From Arthrobacter sp. MYb23 (GTDB taxonomy: Bacteria > Actinomycetota > Actinomycetes > Actinomycetales > Micrococcaceae), in assembly GCF_002979775.1 (NCBI RefSeq), contig NZ_PCPR01000010.1:1-64000 (forward strand): 64,000 nucleotides of DNA, read 5' to 3'. The notes below the pieces were generated by a model that saw only the letters and a list, made by a program, of their open reading frames with translations, had not been told where the DNA came from and did no database searches. This document shows positions 53,557 to 61,847 of this stretch, piece after piece; the first letter of the stretch is position 1; the number at the start of each line of letters is the position of its first letter. The translations under genes and the position numbers were made by a program.

Positions 53557-54849
53557 ATGACCGCCACCGTAGGAACGTCCCCCGACGTCAAGGTCCACAA
53601 ATCGCATCTGCGAACGCTGGTTGGTACCGGCATCGGTAACGCCGTTGAATGGTACGACTGGGCCATCTACGCCACGTTCTCGCCGTTCATCGCGAGTGCC
53701 CTGTTCAGCCAGGCCGACCCCACCTCAGCCGTGCTGTCCACCTTGGCGATCTTCGCCGTCGGGTTCGTTGCCCGTCCGTTCGGTGGTTTCGTGTTCGGCT
53801 GGATCGGCGACAGGATTGGCCGCAAGACGTCCATGACCGTGGCTGTGGCCTTGGGCGCGGTGGGCAGCCTCCTCATCGGCATCGCTCCGACGTTCGCTGC
53901 TGTTGGCGCCTTCGCTTCGGTGATGCTTCTGGTGGCCCGGCTCATCCAGGGCCTGGCGCACGGTGGTGAGTTGCCGTCGTCGCAAACGTATTTGTCCGAG
54001 ATGGCACCCAAGGAACACCGCGGCTTCTGGGCCACCCTCATTTACACCTCCGGCACAGCCGGCATTCTGGCCGGAACGCTGTTGGGCGCCATCCTCACCG
54101 CAACCCTCAGCAAGGACGATATGAGCGCCTGGGGTTGGCGCATCCCGTTCCTGATCGGTGGCGCACTGGGTATCTACGCACTGTTCATGCGGGCCAAGAT
54201 GAAGGAAACCGAAGCTTTTGAGGCCGAGGCACCCAACGAGAAGCGCCTGCCCATCTGGCCGCAGATTGTGAAGTACCGCAAGCAGGCACTGCAGGTTATC
54301 GGCCTCACTGTTGGCCTGACCGTTGTGTATTACATCTGGGGTGTCGTGGCTCCGAGCTACGCCGCTACCTCGCTGAAAATGGACCGCGGTGAGGCACTCT
54401 GGGCAGGTGTGGTGGCCAACGTGGTGTTCATCGCCGCCCTGCCGTTCTGGGGCAAACTGTCGGACCGCATCGGCCGCAAACCTGTGATCATCGTGTCAGC
54501 CGCAGGCGCCGCCCTGCTGCACTTCCCCATGACGTGGCTGCTCAAGGACTCGCCGTGGCAGCTCGCCGTGTCCATGTCCGTGATGCTCTTCTTCATCGCC
54601 GGCAGCGCCGCGATCGTCCCGGCCGTCTACGCCGAACTGTTCCCCACCCACATCCGCACCATCGGCGTCGGCGTTCCATACTCCATCTGCGTAGCTGTGT
54701 TCGGTGGCACGGCCCCGTACCTGCAAACCTGGCTCGGCACCATCGGGCAAGCTCAACTGTTCAATGTGTACGCAGTGATCCTGCTGCTGGTAGGCATCGC
54801 GTTCGCCTTCTCCATCCCGGAGACCAAGGGCAAAGACCTCACCGTCTAG
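53557..54849 (+). CDS. MHS-family MFS metabolite:H+ symporter
   Basis: 430 aa from the ATG at 53557. The signature GNAVEWYDWAIYATFSPF in span 1, GWIGDRIGRKTSM after span 2 and the PSSQTYLSEMAP loop belong to the metabolite/H+ symporter group (proline/betaine or alpha-ketoglutarate type). It probably imports the substrate of the amidohydrolase gene 38 bases upstream. Confidence 0.9.
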   Translation: MTATVGTSPDVKVHKSHLRTLVGTGIGNAVEWYDWAIYATFSPFIASALFSQADPTSAVLSTLAIFAVGFVARPFGGFVFGWIGDRIGRKTSMTVAVALGAVGSLLIGIAPTFAAVGAFASVMLLVARLIQGLAHGGELPSSQTYLSEMAPKEHRGFWATLIYTSGTAGILAGTLLGAILTATLSKDDMSAWGWRIPFLIGGALGIYALFMRAKMKETEAFEAEAPNEKRLPIWPQIVKYRKQALQVIGLTVGLTVVYYIWGVVAPSYAATSLKMDRGEALWAGVVANVVFIAALPFWGKLSDRIGRKPVIIVSAAGAALLHFPMTWLLKDSPWQLAVSMSVMLFFIAGSAAIVPAVYAELFPTHIRTIGVGVPYSICVAVFGGTAPYLQTWLGTIGQAQLFNVYAVILLLVGIAFAFSIPETKGKDLTV

Positions 54850-54859
54850 CCTCTCCTGC

Positions 54860-54925
54860 CCCAACTAGGTCGCAGCAGATGCCGTTTTGAACGCTCAAAA
54901 CGCGCACTGCTGCGACCTACTTGGG
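54860..54925. repeat. 66-bp palindromic intergenic element, copy 4
   Basis: CCCAACTAGGTCGCAGCAG and, inverted, CTGCTGCGACCTACTTGGG. The central arms GTTTTGAACGCTCAAAAC match the centre of copy 1 closely. The element touches the stop of the minus-strand MFS gene (54926-54928) and lies 10 bases after the MHS stop, so it sits between convergent genes. Confidence 0.9.
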
Positions 54926-56203
54926 TTAAACGAAGCGGTCGCGGCCTGCCCGGTATCCGAAGAACGCCGCCAGCGAACCGACCACCAAAAACAGGACTCC
55001 AGCCGCTGCGAAACCGCCCGTGGCTTGGTGCAGCTGCCCTACCATCAAGGTGCCCAGCGAACCCACCCCGTAGCCGACGCCCTGCATCATCCCGGACAAG
55101 TGCGCGGCAGTGTGGGCGTCGCGTGTGCGGACCATGATCATTGTCAGGGCCACCGCGGTGAGCGATCCCTGCCCCAGGCCGTTGAGCCCGGTCCACACCC
55201 AGATGAGCTCCGTGGGGCCAAAGATCGTGAGCGCGAAACCGCCTCCGGTCATCAGCGCCACCACCATGTTGATGATCCTCTGGTCCTTGAATCGCGTGGC
55301 CAGCGCAGGGGCAAACAGTGAGCCCAGCATCTGAAGCACAATCGACACCGAGACGATCAACCCGGCCGTGCTCCCGTCGATCCCCCGGTCGCGCAGGATA
55401 GGCGCCATCCACGCGAACACGCTGAACGACATCATGGCCTGCAACACCATGAACAGGGTCACCTGCCAGGCCACCGCTGATCGCCACACATTCACCCCGC
55501 CGTGGATGGCCTGGTGCTTTACCGATGGCTGGCGGATTGCCAGCGGCAGGAAAAGCAAAAGTACGACGGCGGCCGGCACCGCCCAGAACCACAGAGCCGA
55601 GGTCCAGTGGCCGGTTGCCGTAAACACTGGATACGTGAAGCCCGCGCCAAGGGCAGCCGAAGCGCAGATCGCCGTCGTATAGAGCCCACCCATCAGCCCG
55701 AGCCGGTGCGGGAAGTCCCTTTTGACCACACCCGGGAGGAGCACATTGCACAAGGCGATGGCAGCACCACAGGCCGCTGTACCGGCGAGGAGGGTAGGAA
55801 GGTGCCCCATTCCCGGGATGTCCAGGGGCCGCAGCAGCAAGCCCGCCGTGAGGACCGCCATGGCCCCGAGGAGCACCCGTTCAGCACCGAACCTGCGGGC
55901 CAGGATGGGGGCAAGGGGTGCGAAGACGCCCAGCAAAGTCACCGGCACCGTGGTGAGGACCACCAGCGACCAGCCCGGGAGACCGGCGTCGGACGTTATT
56001 TCCGGCAGGACCGCGGAGAAGCTCGAGAAGACCGTCCGAAGATTGAGGCCTATCAGGACCAGGCAGATACCCAGGTAGACGAGGCCGCGTTTGCCTCGCA
56101 GTTGCGTGGGGTCGGCAGGCGGTTCCTCGTTGGCCTCAGCGTCGGAGGCGAGCTCGGGCAGGACCGACTTCTGGGGGTAGCTGGGCTTCTGGGAGGAGGT
56201 CAC
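54926..56203 (-). CDS. MFS transporter, CynX/NimT type
   Basis: 425 aa from a GTG at 56203 with AGGAC upstream. Twelve spans; LVLIGLNLRTVFSSFSAVLPEI and LAPILARRFGAERVL are typical of cyanate/2-nitroimidazole transporters. The 45-residue N-terminal tail is polar. Substrate unknown. Confidence 0.82.
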   Translation of the reverse strand: MTSSQKPSYPQKSVLPELASDAEANEEPPADPTQLRGKRGLVYLGICLVLIGLNLRTVFSSFSAVLPEITSDAGLPGWSLVVLTTVPVTLLGVFAPLAPILARRFGAERVLLGAMAVLTAGLLLRPLDIPGMGHLPTLLAGTAACGAAIALCNVLLPGVVKRDFPHRLGLMGGLYTTAICASAALGAGFTYPVFTATGHWTSALWFWAVPAAVVLLLFLPLAIRQPSVKHQAIHGGVNVWRSAVAWQVTLFMVLQAMMSFSVFAWMAPILRDRGIDGSTAGLIVSVSIVLQMLGSLFAPALATRFKDQRIINMVVALMTGGGFALTIFGPTELIWVWTGLNGLGQGSLTAVALTMIMVRTRDAHTAAHLSGMMQGVGYGVGSLGTLMVGQLHQATGGFAAAGVLFLVVGSLAAFFGYRAGRDRFV

Positions 56204-56273
56204 ACGTCCTATTCTGTCAGCAGGCGATAACCGAGCCCCAGCCGGCAGCCAGTGCCCGGGATATGACCGGATG

Positions 56274-56834
56274 TCAGGGGATGATTTCCTGTCCGCGCCA
56301 GTTGCTGCCGTCACGAGTGAACTGCCAGCGGATGTGAGGATCGCCTGAGAGGTCCAGCCAATCCAGATCCGTCATGTCGATTCTGATCCAGGCAAAACGC
56401 TCCATGGCCGTCGCATCGTCACCCGGGCCATCCAGTGGCTGATCCGTGCGAGGAGAACCCGGAACAAGCCGTGAGGCATAAAGGTGCCGGCTGTTCGGGC
56501 TGAACCGCTCCCAGGCCCGGCGTCGCTCGCTCTCATCGGTGGCCACCTCAGCGTTACCCAAGATGCGCAGCTGAACCCCGCGGTCGTCGTCGTACAGGGT
56601 CAGTGCCACAAGCGGTTGGTGGTCCAATTCCGCAACCTTGCGGGACAGGACGTTGGTGGCAACCATGACCTGTCCGGCTGTTCGGTCAACAGCCCTGATG
56701 ATGACCGCACGGACCCGCGGTCCTCCGTCCGCCCCCGTAGTACCCAGGAAACCGAGCGTAAATGGGGTGCGCCCCTCCGTGGCCGCCACCAAGGAACCGA
56801 GGGCCAGCTCCAGCGTCTCCGCGCTTGTGCTCAT
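56274..56834 (-). CDS. Pyridoxamine 5'-phosphate oxidase-like flavoprotein
   Basis: 186 aa. Split-barrel FMN fold: ETLELALGSLVAATEGRTPF, PRVRAVIIRAVDRTAGQVMV and IRWQFTRDGSNWRGQEI resemble the alr4036-type PNPOx family. Likely FMN-binding oxidoreductase; substrate unknown. The ATG at 56834 is inside an ATGA overlap with the next upstream gene. Confidence 0.78.
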   Translation of the reverse strand: MSTSAETLELALGSLVAATEGRTPFTLGFLGTTGADGGPRVRAVIIRAVDRTAGQVMVATNVLSRKVAELDHQPLVALTLYDDDRGVQLRILGNAEVATDESERRRAWERFSPNSRHLYASRLVPGSPRTDQPLDGPGDDATAMERFAWIRIDMTDLDWLDLSGDPHIRWQFTRDGSNWRGQEIIP

Positions 56835-57106
56835 TTCCGGAGGCAATCAGGAGACACAACCCGCGTGGTGCTGGCTGGATTGTTGATCAAAGCGGCCGCG
56901 GGACGGATGGGGCGGAGCTGGAGGTTCCCGCCGCAGTTCGGGCAGGACCTGTTGGGGAAGCGATCAACACAGTCCGGGCAGGACCTGTTGGGGAAGCGAT
57001 CAACACAGTCCGGACACCAAGTGCACTCAAAAGTGCAGATGTAAGCCTCTCCGGAGGGCAGGATGTCACGGTCGCAGCATTCACAATTCGGGCGGATCTC
57101 AAGCAT
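56831..57106 (-). CDS. DUF1272 zinc-ribbon protein with tandem duplication
   Basis: 91 aa, Cys-rich. The N-terminus LEIRPNCECCDRDILPSG and CTFECTWCPDC are DUF1272 landmarks. A 12-residue stretch (CPDCVDRFPNRS) is repeated exactly, so there is one extra CxxC pair before CPNCGG. The normal family has one copy. The repeat is perfect at DNA level, which points to a recent event. Coupled by 4 bases to the downstream flavoprotein. Confidence 0.85.
   Translation of the reverse strand: MLEIRPNCECCDRDILPSGEAYICTFECTWCPDCVDRFPNRSCPDCVDRFPNRSCPNCGGNLQLRPIRPAAALINNPASTTRVVSPDCLRK
56941..57012 (-). repeat. Perfect 36-bp tandem duplication inside the DUF1272 gene
   Basis: Bases 56941-56976 are repeated without change at 56977-57012. 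It is in frame and adds 12 residues with a CxxC motif. Confidence 0.95.
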
Positions 57107-57184
57107 CAGGCAACTCTACCCACAGGGCATGGCCGGCCCCTTCGCCCCCGACGTTTTTCCCTGCGACCCCTGCGCCGGCCAGCT

Positions 57185-58483
57185 CTAAACAAGGGACGTG
57201 AAGATATCCCAGCCGATTCCGATGGTCTGGGGCGTGGGAACAAAGCCTGAATACTTGAGCAGGTCCCCGTTGGCATCGATCGCTACTGTGTCATTCCGGG
57301 TTACCGTGTGCCCCCAATGGATGGCCTCACCCAGGTTGTGGGTGTAACTGCCGGCACCGAGGATGTGCACCATGGACCCCCAGCCGGGTCCCCAGGTGTT
57401 GGCTCCTTCCCAGCCCCCTCCACCGTTGGTGCGGTAGTGGTGCATGTACCCGTCGTAGTCGCGTCCAAGGACATCCACATTGCCGTCGCCGCTGAGGTCA
57501 CCGGCGGCGATGATTTTGTCAAAAATTTGCCATCCGGTACCAACAACGCTGGGTGCCTCCCAGCCTCCGTCGCCATCGCCGGGATACAGGTGCAGATCAC
57601 CTTCAGCGTCCCGGGCCAGCACATCGTTGATACCGTCCTTGTCGAAGTCGCCGGGGCCAAGGATAGTGTCAAAAATGTTCCAGCCAGTGCCCACCACTGA
57701 ACGGTCCTTCCACCCGCCGGAACCATCCCCCGGGTAAAGGTACAGGTCGCCCTCGTCGTCCCTGCCGAGGACATCATTGTTTCCGTCCCCGTCGAAGTCG
57801 CCCGGCGAGAACACGATGTCGAACATGTTCCACCCCGTGCCCACCAGCCTGGGTTTGTCCCAGTGTGCCGTCTCATAGCTGGGGCACAATCCGGCGTCGC
57901 ATGGTCCCAGACCATAGGTGTAGGTCCTCGGATAAAGGACCAGGTCGCCGTGGTCCGTGCGTCCCATCAATTCGAAGTTTCCACGTCCGGTCCATCCCAT
58001 GGCCCGGTTGGAGGCTGAAATGGGTGCGGTTTCCTCGCTGTGCAGCAGGGTGTTCTCATCACCACGCAGTGAGTCTCCACACTGTGCCCTCTCCGGGGTG
58101 GTGGCGTAGACGTTGAAAGAGAGGCGGTTCCCGCGGTCTTCGGGCAAGATCTTGAGCGATTCGTTCTGACGTTCGGGCGGCAGAGGGGTGCCGTTGCTGA
58201 GCCACTCGATCGTGTAGCCGTCCGGTGCATCCGGGGTCTTGTCGCAGCCGGAAAATTCCGCTGGCGCACCCATCCGCAGTTCGGACCCCACGTAGGGCAT
58301 GCCCACCATGGATACGATCCCGTCCATATCAATGTGGTGCAGAGGCGCGGACCCTGCTGCACCAGCCCGAGCGACTCCCGCCCCGGCAGATCCCGCCACG
58401 AGCAGGCCAGCCAGGGCACCCGCCGTCGCCACCGTGCGGAAGACCTGGACCGGATTTTTCCTGCGTGTTGTGGAGAAGATCAT
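57185..58483 (-). CDS. Secreted FG-GAP/VCBS repeat protein
   Basis: 432 aa. Signal peptide with hydrophobic core ATAGALAGLLVAGSAGAG. Residues of about 50-140 hold an Ig-like module with paired cysteines (SGCDKTPD, AQCGDS). The rest has repeats DVLGRDxxGxLYLYPGDGxGGW...VGTGWxIFDxI with calcium-type DFDGDGNND loops. It shares its repeat design with the protein at 48200. Probable extracellular beta-propeller of unknown partner. Confidence 0.83.
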   Translation of the reverse strand: MIFSTTRRKNPVQVFRTVATAGALAGLLVAGSAGAGVARAGAAGSAPLHHIDMDGIVSMVGMPYVGSELRMGAPAEFSGCDKTPDAPDGYTIEWLSNGTPLPPERQNESLKILPEDRGNRLSFNVYATTPERAQCGDSLRGDENTLLHSEETAPISASNRAMGWTGRGNFELMGRTDHGDLVLYPRTYTYGLGPCDAGLCPSYETAHWDKPRLVGTGWNMFDIVFSPGDFDGDGNNDVLGRDDEGDLYLYPGDGSGGWKDRSVVGTGWNIFDTILGPGDFDKDGINDVLARDAEGDLHLYPGDGDGGWEAPSVVGTGWQIFDKIIAAGDLSGDGNVDVLGRDYDGYMHHYRTNGGGGWEGANTWGPGWGSMVHILGAGSYTHNLGEAIHWGHTVTRNDTVAIDANGDLLKYSGFVPTPQTIGIGWDIFTSLV

Positions 58484-58715
58484 GCGGGCTCATTCCTGTT
58501 GAAGTCCGGGACTGACGTTGGCAGCAGCAGCGCACTTCACAACCCCCACCTGTCTCCATGCTCCCCTACCCACCATGCCGAGGCGTCAATCGCCTCGCCC
58601 AATGCGCGTCCGCCATCGGTCCGCGCGTAGCCCCGGGGTGCGCCGAAGCGGCAGCCTAGGGTTGTATAACGGTGCCTCGCGCCCCTCCCACCCGAACCAA
58701 AGTATTCTGGAAAGG

Positions 58716-59621
58716 ATGAGTGAAACCCCAGATTCCCCGCGACCAGTCACGCCCGGCAGCCAAGCCTCCTTCGGAACTTACGGTGGCCGACCGGTCAGTT
58801 TTGTGCGCCGCGGCACCCGTTTGCAGGGTCGTAGGCAGGCGGCCTGGGAAGAGCACGCTGAGCGTTGGGCCATCCAAGTCCCGCGCCACGTCGCCAACAC
58901 GTCCGTTCACCCCGACTACACGTTCGACGCCGAAGCAGTGTTTGGGCGCAAGGCACCCCTGATCGTGGAGATTGGCTCCGGCTTGGGTGACGCTGTGGTT
59001 CATGCCGCGGAGCAGAACCCGGACAAGGACTTCCTCGCAGTAGAGGTCTACACCCCCGGTCTGGCCAACACCATCATCAAGATCAACAGCCGCGGACTGA
59101 CCAACGTGCGGGTGGTGGAAGCCAACGCCCCTGAGGTCCTGGAGTCCATGCTTCCCGAGGGCTCTGTCAGCGAACTTTGGGTCTTCTTCCCGGACCCTTG
59201 GCATAAGGCGCGCCACCACAAGCGCCGCCTCATCCAGCCTGCCTTCGCTTCGGTAGCTGCCAAAGCACTCGAAAAGGGCGGCTACTGGCGCATCGCCACC
59301 GACTGGTCCAACTACGCAGTGCACGTCCGCGAAGTGCTGGCAGGGTCCGCAGAGTTCGAGAACATGCACGAAGGCGAGCGCAGCGGCGAGGAGAGCCCCC
59401 TGACGCAGGTGTGGGAGTCGGGCGTCGAGTCTGTTGTTGGCGGTGCACCCGTCAGGGAAGGCCGCGCTCCCGTGAGTACCGAGCACACCGGACCGAACGA
59501 AGGCGTGGATGATGAAGGCGGATGGGCTCCGCGGTTCGACGGCCGGGTCCGGACAAGCTTTGAGAATAAAGCCCACGAGGCCGGGCGCATGATCTTTGAC
59601 CTCACGTACCGCAAGCTCTAG
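58716..59621 (+). CDS. trmB: tRNA (guanine-N7)-methyltransferase
   Basis: 301 aa from the ATG at 58716 (GGAAAGG before it). It makes m7G46 in tRNA using SAM. VEIGSGLGDAVVHAA is SAM motif I, and FFPDPWHKARHHKRRLIQP is the diagnostic TrmB segment. It is longer than usual: an acidic, Gly-rich stretch near residues 235-275 has been inserted before the C-terminal FENKAHEAGR. Confidence 0.93.
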   Translation: MSETPDSPRPVTPGSQASFGTYGGRPVSFVRRGTRLQGRRQAAWEEHAERWAIQVPRHVANTSVHPDYTFDAEAVFGRKAPLIVEIGSGLGDAVVHAAEQNPDKDFLAVEVYTPGLANTIIKINSRGLTNVRVVEANAPEVLESMLPEGSVSELWVFFPDPWHKARHHKRRLIQPAFASVAAKALEKGGYWRIATDWSNYAVHVREVLAGSAEFENMHEGERSGEESPLTQVWESGVESVVGGAPVREGRAPVSTEHTGPNEGVDDEGGWAPRFDGRVRTSFENKAHEAGRMIFDLTYRKL

Positions 59622-59643
59622 CCGACGGACTTTGGGGGGAAAC

Positions 59644-60036
59644 ATGAGCTATCAGCCGCCGATCGAGTACTACCAGCAACCGCAACGATCCGGTAACCGG
59701 GGGCTGGGCGCCGGCATCACGAGCATCGTCGCTGCCGTGCTTTCGCCCATCGCGGCAGTCGTCAGCATCCCGTTGGGCATCGCAGCCGTTGCATCCGCGA
59801 TGAGCCGTTACAACGAGGGCAACGATGCGTGGTGGTTGGGTGCTCTTGTGCTGGCGGGGACTGCGGTGCTGCTGGCCATTGTTGCCGTGGTGTGTGGGCT
59901 GATCGCCGTCTTTCGTGCCGGCCGCATGAATGCGGGGCGCATCACGGGCATCATCGGATTGTCCATCATGGCGGTCAACATCTTTGGCATTGTCTTCATG
60001 GTGTTCTTGGTGCTCGGCTCAGGTCAGGGGTTCTAA
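59644..60036 (+). CDS. Three-span membrane protein
   Basis: 130 aa from the ATG at 59644 (GGGGGGAAAC before it). A short Tyr/Gln/Pro-rich N-terminus and three membrane spans (about 22-50, 62-88 and 100-125), similar in style to DUF4190-like actinobacterial proteins. No function known. It abuts the next gene without a gap. Confidence 0.7.
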   Translation: MSYQPPIEYYQQPQRSGNRGLGAGITSIVAAVLSPIAAVVSIPLGIAAVASAMSRYNEGNDAWWLGALVLAGTAVLLAIVAVVCGLIAVFRAGRMNAGRITGIIGLSIMAVNIFGIVFMVFLVLGSGQGF

Positions 60037-60531
60037 ATGCCGCAGGTGCGCGCCGAGCGGTTCATCCGGCTGGATCCGCAAACTGCCTTCGCCCTCTCCC
60101 AGACCACCGGAGAGTTCCGGCTCAAGTGGGACCCCTTCATCTCCGCACAGGGATTCCTGGACGGAGCCACTGCGCCAGGCAAAGGCGTCAGGACGCGAAC
60201 CGTGTCCCGCATGGGCCTGAAAATGGTGAGCGAATACGTCTCCTACCTGCCTCCCAAAAATGTGGGCATGACCATGGTGTCCGGGCCCTGGTTCTTTGAG
60301 AATTTCGGAGGCGGTTGGCGGTTCACCCCGGACGACGGCGGCACGCGGGCAGTCTGGAAGTACACCTTTTCCTGCCGCCCTGCTTTCCTGAAGCCCGTGG
60401 CCGAGAGGATCGGAAGCTGGGTCCTGGGCCGGGAAATTGAGCGTCGGATTGAGGCGTTTGCCCGGGCTTGCGAAGATCAGGCCTTGGTGGCAGAGCTGCG
60501 CGCCAAGGGCACAGAGGTTAGGGACCGCTAA
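60037..60531 (+). CDS. SRPBCC (polyketide-cyclase-like) protein
   Basis: 164 aa. Ligand-binding START-like fold: VRAERFIRLDPQTAFAL, FRLKWDPFIS and a long C-terminal helix (EIERRIEAFARACEDQAL). It is coupled to the membrane protein. The ligand is unknown. Confidence 0.8.
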   Translation: MPQVRAERFIRLDPQTAFALSQTTGEFRLKWDPFISAQGFLDGATAPGKGVRTRTVSRMGLKMVSEYVSYLPPKNVGMTMVSGPWFFENFGGGWRFTPDDGGTRAVWKYTFSCRPAFLKPVAERIGSWVLGREIERRIEAFARACEDQALVAELRAKGTEVRDR

Positions 60532-60534
60532 GGC

Positions 60535-61209
60535 TTACGGCACCGAAATCGAGGCCACCGTCTTCTCGGCCTCATCGCGAAGCTCGACACCAGCGATGCC
60601 AGCCAACTGCACCGGTGTGGCACCTGTGATCTTGATCCGGCCGCTGGCTGTGGCCGTCCATCCGCAGGTGCGTTCTTCGGCGCCGTCCCGGCCCTTTACC
60701 CACAGGTAAAGGGTGCCTTCCAGCGGCATTGACCGGCCCTCAACCTCGAGCTCCGTGCCCCAGTTCTTCTTCACCATGCCCACGGTCAGCTGCAGCCCGT
60801 CGTCTGACTGAACCGAGTAGCTGGCGTCTGGTTTCGGCGGCTGATTCAGCAACGGCCCGGCGAGGAAGCCAACCGCAAGGCAAGCAGCGGCAACTGCCCC
60901 CACCAGAGCCGCCCACCGGCGTCGTGATTTCCTTCTGCGAACCGACAAGTCCACCAGGACATTCTCCGGAAGCGCCTCGCGTTTCGGTTCCAGAGGCGAG
61001 AGCACGTTCGTGCCCCCAGCGACGGTGAGGGCGACCGCATCAGCGGCGGGAACGGCGTCGAGCAAGGCCGGCAGGCTCTCCAGTTGCGCCAACTCATGGC
61101 GGCATTCTGCGCAAACGGCGAGGTGGTCCCGGAAAGCGTGCTCCTCCTCGGGGTCGAGCCCACCCAGCAGGTAGGCGCCCAGCAATTGGTGGACGGAGTT
61201 GCCGTTCAT
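60535..61209 (-). CDS. Anti-sigma factor, RskA-type with zinc-binding motif
   Basis: 224 aa. Cytoplasmic zinc-binding anti-sigma domain with HLAVCAECRHEL (H-x3-C-x2-C), one membrane span (about 97-117), then an extracellular RskA domain. It holds the partner sigma factor inactive until an external or redox signal triggers release or proteolysis. The 4-base overlap with the sigma gene shows their co-expression. Confidence 0.92.
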   Translation of the reverse strand: MNGNSVHQLLGAYLLGGLDPEEEHAFRDHLAVCAECRHELAQLESLPALLDAVPAADAVALTVAGGTNVLSPLEPKREALPENVLVDLSVRRRKSRRRWAALVGAVAAACLAVGFLAGPLLNQPPKPDASYSVQSDDGLQLTVGMVKKNWGTELEVEGRSMPLEGTLYLWVKGRDGAEERTCGWTATASGRIKITGATPVQLAGIAGVELRDEAEKTVASISVP

Positions 61210-61703
61210 CGTTCCACCCCCATTTCATCAAGGATTGTTCGGAGGGCTTTCACGGCGTAGAAAGCCCGGGATTTTACGGTTCCCGCCGGGATGTTCAGCT
61301 GCAGTGCTGCCTCGCTGACGGTGAATCTTTGATAGTGGAGGGCCACCAAAACCTGCCGGTGTTCGTGACTGAGCCGGAGCAAGGCTTCCTCCATGAGGAC
61401 CCGGTTGAGAAGTTCGTCTACGCGCTCCCTCGCAGGATGGTCCGGGAGGTCCTGTTCGCCGGATTCGGAAGGTCGGCGCTGAGCCTTCCTGTAGTTATCG
61501 ATGATGACGTTCCGCGCGGTCCGGAAGAGATAGCTTCGCAGGCTTCCCGTGATCTGCGGGGCGTGCTGCCACACCTTGAGGATGGTTTCCTGCACGACGT
61601 CATCGGCCTGGTGGGCATCGGAGGTGCAACTCAGGACGAAGCGCTTCAGAGCCGTGCCATGGTCGCGGTAAATCGCGGCCACCACGTCCTCGTCCAACGG
61701 CAT
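61206..61703 (-). CDS. ECF RNA polymerase sigma factor
   Basis: 165 aa from the ATG at 61703, placed five bases after GGGAGG (a GTG 6 bases upstream is less likely). Sigma-70 region 2 (AIYRDHGTALKRFVLSC, DVVQETILKVW) and region 4 (LSHEHRQVLVALHYQRFTVSEAALQL). The SigK/SigL-like size and RskA partner suggest an envelope-linked regulon. A mirrored ECF promoter pair is upstream. Confidence 0.93.
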   Translation of the reverse strand: MPLDEDVVAAIYRDHGTALKRFVLSCTSDAHQADDVVQETILKVWQHAPQITGSLRSYLFRTARNVIIDNYRKAQRRPSESGEQDLPDHPARERVDELLNRVLMEEALLRLSHEHRQVLVALHYQRFTVSEAALQLNIPAGTVKSRAFYAVKALRTILDEMGVER

Positions 61704-61736
61704 AGCCACCTCCCTCGTTCCGCGGCCTTTCGCTTA

Positions 61737-61765
61737 TACGACGATGCGTGCAAGGAAAAGGTTCA
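61737..61765 (-). promoter_or_regulatory. ECF promoter of the sigma/anti-sigma operon
   Basis: On the minus strand, TGAACC (61765-61760), a 16-base spacer, and CGTCGTA (61743-61737). It is placed 34 bases before the sigma start. The elements are identical in sequence and spacing to those on the plus strand. Confidence 0.75.
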
Positions 61766-61771
61766 GCCTCA

Positions 61772-61800
61772 TGAACCATTCTTCCCCCACCGGCGTCGTA
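61772..61800 (+). promoter_or_regulatory. ECF promoter of the lipoprotein gene
   Basis: TGAACC (61772-61777), a 16-base spacer, and CGTCGTA (61794-61800), 47 bases before the lipoprotein start. It is the mirror image of the sigma operon promoter; the two -35 elements are 6 bases apart. Confidence 0.75.
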
Positions 61801-61847
61801 GGGGTTAGCGCCGGTCCATCCCGGCCGGCTCGTCAAAGGAGCTAGAC

